A DNA stretch of 8,013 bases from an uncultured Oxalobacteraceae bacterium (GTDB taxonomy: Bacteria; Pseudomonadota; Gammaproteobacteria; Burkholderiales; Burkholderiaceae): contig CAMLHI010000079.1 in the NCBI GenBank assembly GCA_946479705.1, positions 1 through 8,013 of the forward strand. Reading direction: 5' to 3'. The notes under the pieces are model-generated. The model had not been told where the DNA came from. It was given only the letters and a program-made list of their open reading frames with translations, and did no database searches. Below are positions 5,686 to 8,013 of this stretch, in pieces; within the stretch, counting starts at the first letter, position 1, and each line of letters opens with the position of its first letter. A program made the translations under genes and the position numbers.

Positions 5686-8013
5686 TGCGCAGCGACGACA
5701 CTCCAGCCCCAGCTCAGGTTCCGGCACCGCGTCCGCGCCGCTGGCCCCAGCGCGTGGCCATCGGCGTGGCCGTCACCGGCGCCATGCTGGGCGCGGCCTA
5801 CTGGTACCTGGGCCGCGAAACCACCCTGCAAACCATCGTGGAAAAGGTCGCCGCGGCCAGCGGCGGCAAGATCGTCGTCAGCGGCGTGAGCGGCTCGCTG
5901 TATGGCGCCATGCACATCAAGCACGCGCTCTACCGCACGCCCGAGCAGCTGGTCACCGCCGACAATATCGATATCGACTGGTCGCCCTGGCAGTACCTCT
6001 CCAAGGGCATCGCCATCAGCCAGCTGCATGTGGCCCAGCTGCGCATGGACACGCTCAAGGAAAGCGAACCGGCCAGGATGCCCGCCTCGCTGGCGCCGCC
6101 GTTCACCCTGTCGATCGCCGACGCGCGCATCGCCAAACTGATCACGACCCAGCCCGGCGCCGCCGCGCCCACCCAGATCGCCGACGTGCGCTTCAAGCTG
6201 CGCAGCGACAAACGCAGCTGGGTGCTCGACGACGGCAGCGCCGCCACACCGTGGGGGCTGGCGCGCGCCGCCGGCAGCATCCAGACCGCCAAGCCGTTCA
6301 AGCTCCAGCTCGACGCCAGCCTGAGCGCCACCGCCGGCGCGCCGCCCGCGCGCCTGAACCTGCACGCCGACGGCGACCTGCTCACCACCATCGTCAACGC
6401 CGACGGCAGCGCCGGCAAGGCGCTCGGCCAGGCCAGGCTGACGGTATCCCCGTTCGCCCCGATCCCGCTGCAGGCGCTGGCCATCCACGCCAGGAACATC
6501 GATCCGGACATCTTCAATCCGGCCCTGCCCACGGCCGACCTGTCGATCGACATCGATGCCGCCATCCGTCCCGACCGTACCCTGGCAGGCCAGGTGGCCA
6601 TTGCCAATCAGGGCGAACTGGGACCGGTCGACAAGCAGCGCCTGCCGCTGCGCACCCTGCGCGGACGCCTGGACGGCACGCTCGACGCGCTGCGCATCGC
6701 CGACGTCCTGGCCGACCTGGGCGCGGCCGGCAAGTTCACCGGCAGCGGCAGCGTCGAACGCGCGCCCAAGGGCATCGGCATGGCCAGCTTCGCGCTGCAC
6801 ACCGACCGGCTCGACCTGCACCAGCTCTACAGCAGCATGAAAGCCACCAGCATCGCCGGCGACGTGCGCATCGTGAACGACCATCAGGTGCAGACGCTGG
6901 ACGTGAAGCTGGCCGACAAGGGCATGCGGCTGGACGCCCGCGCCACCCTGGCGTCCAGCGTCATCGAAGTGCAGCAGGCCCGCCTCGCCGCCGGCGGCAG
7001 CAGCGTGCGCATGGCCGGCATGCTCGGGCTGGACAAGGACAAGCCCTTCAAGCTCACGGCCAGCGCCAGCAAATTCAACCCGGCCGATTTCGGCGACTTT
7101 CCCGCCGCCGACCTGAATGCCAGCATCGACGCCAGCGGCGCCCTGCTGCCGAGCTGGCGCGTGGCCGCCGACGTCGCGCTCCAGCCAAGCCGCCTGTTCA
7201 ATCAGCCCCTGTCCGGCAAGGGCAGCCTGAACGCCGACGCCAAACACGTCAGCAAGCTGGTGGCCAAGCTCGCCCTCGGCAAGAACCGCCTCGACATGCA
7301 CGGCGCCTTCGGCCTGCCCGGCGAACGCCTGCTGTGGCAGGTGGACGGCAACGAGCTCGCGCTGGCCCGCCCCGACCTGTACGGCAGCGTGACAGCCAGC
7401 GGCGTCGTCAGCGGCAGCATGGCGCAGCCGCGCACCACCTTCGTGGCCGACGCCAAGGGACTGGGCTGGGCCAAGGCCGCGCGCGCGGCCAACAAGGGCG
7501 CCCTGCACGTGAGCGGCGAAGCGGCGCTGGGCGCCAGCCACGCCGTCGACCTCAAGGCCAGCGGCACGGCGCGCGCGCTCAACCCCGCCGCCTTCGGTTC
7601 GCCCATGGCCGGCGACATCAACGGCGATTTCGACATCGACGGACGCGCCGGCAGCGGCACCTGGAGCGGCGCCGTCAAGCTCGCGCTGGCGCCATCGACC
7701 CTGTCGAACGCTCCGCTGTGGGGCCACGCCAATCTGCGCGCCGACCAGCAGCACGTGGCCGACGCCGACGTCGACCTGCACGTCGGCCCCAACCTGATCG
7801 CAGCCAAGGGCGGCTACGGCCTGCGCGCCGACCGCCTCGACTGGCGCATCGACGCGCCCCAGCTGCAGGCGCTCGGTCCCGACTTCAGCGGCGCCCTGCG
7901 CGGCAACGGCAGCCTGACCGGTCCCGCCGACGCGCCTGCGCTCACCGCCACGCTCGACGGCGCCAAGCTCAAGCTGCTGGGCCGCCACACCATCGACACC
8001 ATCCGCGCCAGCG
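5685..8013 (+). CDS. tamB: TamB, inner-membrane-anchored translocation/assembly protein (3' end outside window)
   Basis: TamB is an AsmA-like protein anchored in the inner membrane. It spans the periplasm as a long beta-taco groove and docks with TamA. The ATG at 5685 shares its A with the tamA stop (TGATG), so the pair is co-transcribed and probably coupled. The 776 complete codons seen contain a Pro/Arg-rich cytoplasmic N-terminus, one membrane segment at about 22-42, then the family-typical start of the periplasmic part, including IDIDWSPWQYL at 95-105. Long repetitive amphipathic beta stretches rich in Ala/Gly/Asp follow (patterns like LDGTLDALRIAD). The frame is uninterrupted. The conserved C-terminal TamB domain would lie past the right edge, so completeness cannot be judged. 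Strong codon bias creates long antisense open frames here. Confidence 0.93.
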   Translation, partial: MRSDDTPAPAQVPAPRPRRWPQRVAIGVAVTGAMLGAAYWYLGRETTLQTIVEKVAAASGGKIVVSGVSGSLYGAMHIKHALYRTPEQLVTADNIDIDWSPWQYLSKGIAISQLHVAQLRMDTLKESEPARMPASLAPPFTLSIADARIAKLITTQPGAAAPTQIADVRFKLRSDKRSWVLDDGSAATPWGLARAAGSIQTAKPFKLQLDASLSATAGAPPARLNLHADGDLLTTIVNADGSAGKALGQARLTVSPFAPIPLQALAIHARNIDPDIFNPALPTADLSIDIDAAIRPDRTLAGQVAIANQGELGPVDKQRLPLRTLRGRLDGTLDALRIADVLADLGAAGKFTGSGSVERAPKGIGMASFALHTDRLDLHQLYSSMKATSIAGDVRIVNDHQVQTLDVKLADKGMRLDARATLASSVIEVQQARLAAGGSSVRMAGMLGLDKDKPFKLTASASKFNPADFGDFPAADLNASIDASGALLPSWRVAADVALQPSRLFNQPLSGKGSLNADAKHVSKLVAKLALGKNRLDMHGAFGLPGERLLWQVDGNELALARPDLYGSVTASGVVSGSMAQPRTTFVADAKGLGWAKAARAANKGALHVSGEAALGASHAVDLKASGTARALNPAAFGSPMAGDINGDFDIDGRAGSGTWSGAVKLALAPSTLSNAPLWGHANLRADQQHVADADVDLHVGPNLIAAKGGYGLRADRLDWRIDAPQLQALGPDFSGALRGNGSLTGPADAPALTATLDGAKLKLLGRHTIDTIRAS

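Noticed and set aside
5571..7988. 805-codon open frame on the minus strand
   Set aside because: It is antisense to tamB, and its repetitive Gly/Val/Gln/Ala-rich composition is what GC-biased codons give when read backwards. tamB is supported by family sequence and coupling to tamA.

Overview
The window is high-GC DNA with densely packed genes. The protein families and the G/C-rich third codon positions suggest a betaproteobacterium, most likely of the Oxalobacteraceae (Massilia/Duganella/Janthinobacterium type). That placement is inferred from family resemblance and composition; no search was run. No mobile element, CRISPR array, tRNA or rRNA was seen, and no gene-free stretch exceeds about 200 bases.

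Left part (1-2109). A probable divergent gene starts at base 7 and runs off the left edge; only its ribosome-binding site and first codons are present. Next is a 5'-truncated Nei/Fpg-type DNA glycosylase (131-742, +). It keeps the H2TH and zinc-finger half but lacks the N-terminal catalytic half. Convergent to it is an unrecognised 168-residue protein (749-1255, -). Upstream of that on the same strand is a 68-residue proline-rich protein (1331-1537, -) with a near-consensus sigma70-type promoter and a strong ribosome-binding site. Divergent from it is a 122-residue, very hydrophobic membrane protein (1737-2105, +).

Middle (2107-3739). A calcineurin-like metallophosphoesterase (2107-2859, -) ends one base from the membrane-protein stop. 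Upstream of it, also on the minus strand, is queC (3026-3739), the preQ0 synthase of 7-deazaguanine/queuosine synthesis. The 166 bases between them hold three different perfect inverted repeats in a row. The middle one has a U-tract on the minus strand and is a good candidate queC terminator.

Right part (3829-8013). Divergent from queC is tamA, an Omp85-family outer-membrane barrel with POTRA domains. Its stop codon overlaps by one base the start of a long tamB gene, which continues past the right edge. Together these encode the TamA-TamB envelope-spanning assembly/lipid-transport module and are almost certainly one operon.

Most of the window is housekeeping. The items most worth a second look are the decapitated glycosylase, the triple inverted-repeat spacer after queC, and the small proline-rich gene with its strong promoter and a palindrome at the predicted transcription start. 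I do not see convincing evidence of a new multi-gene system.
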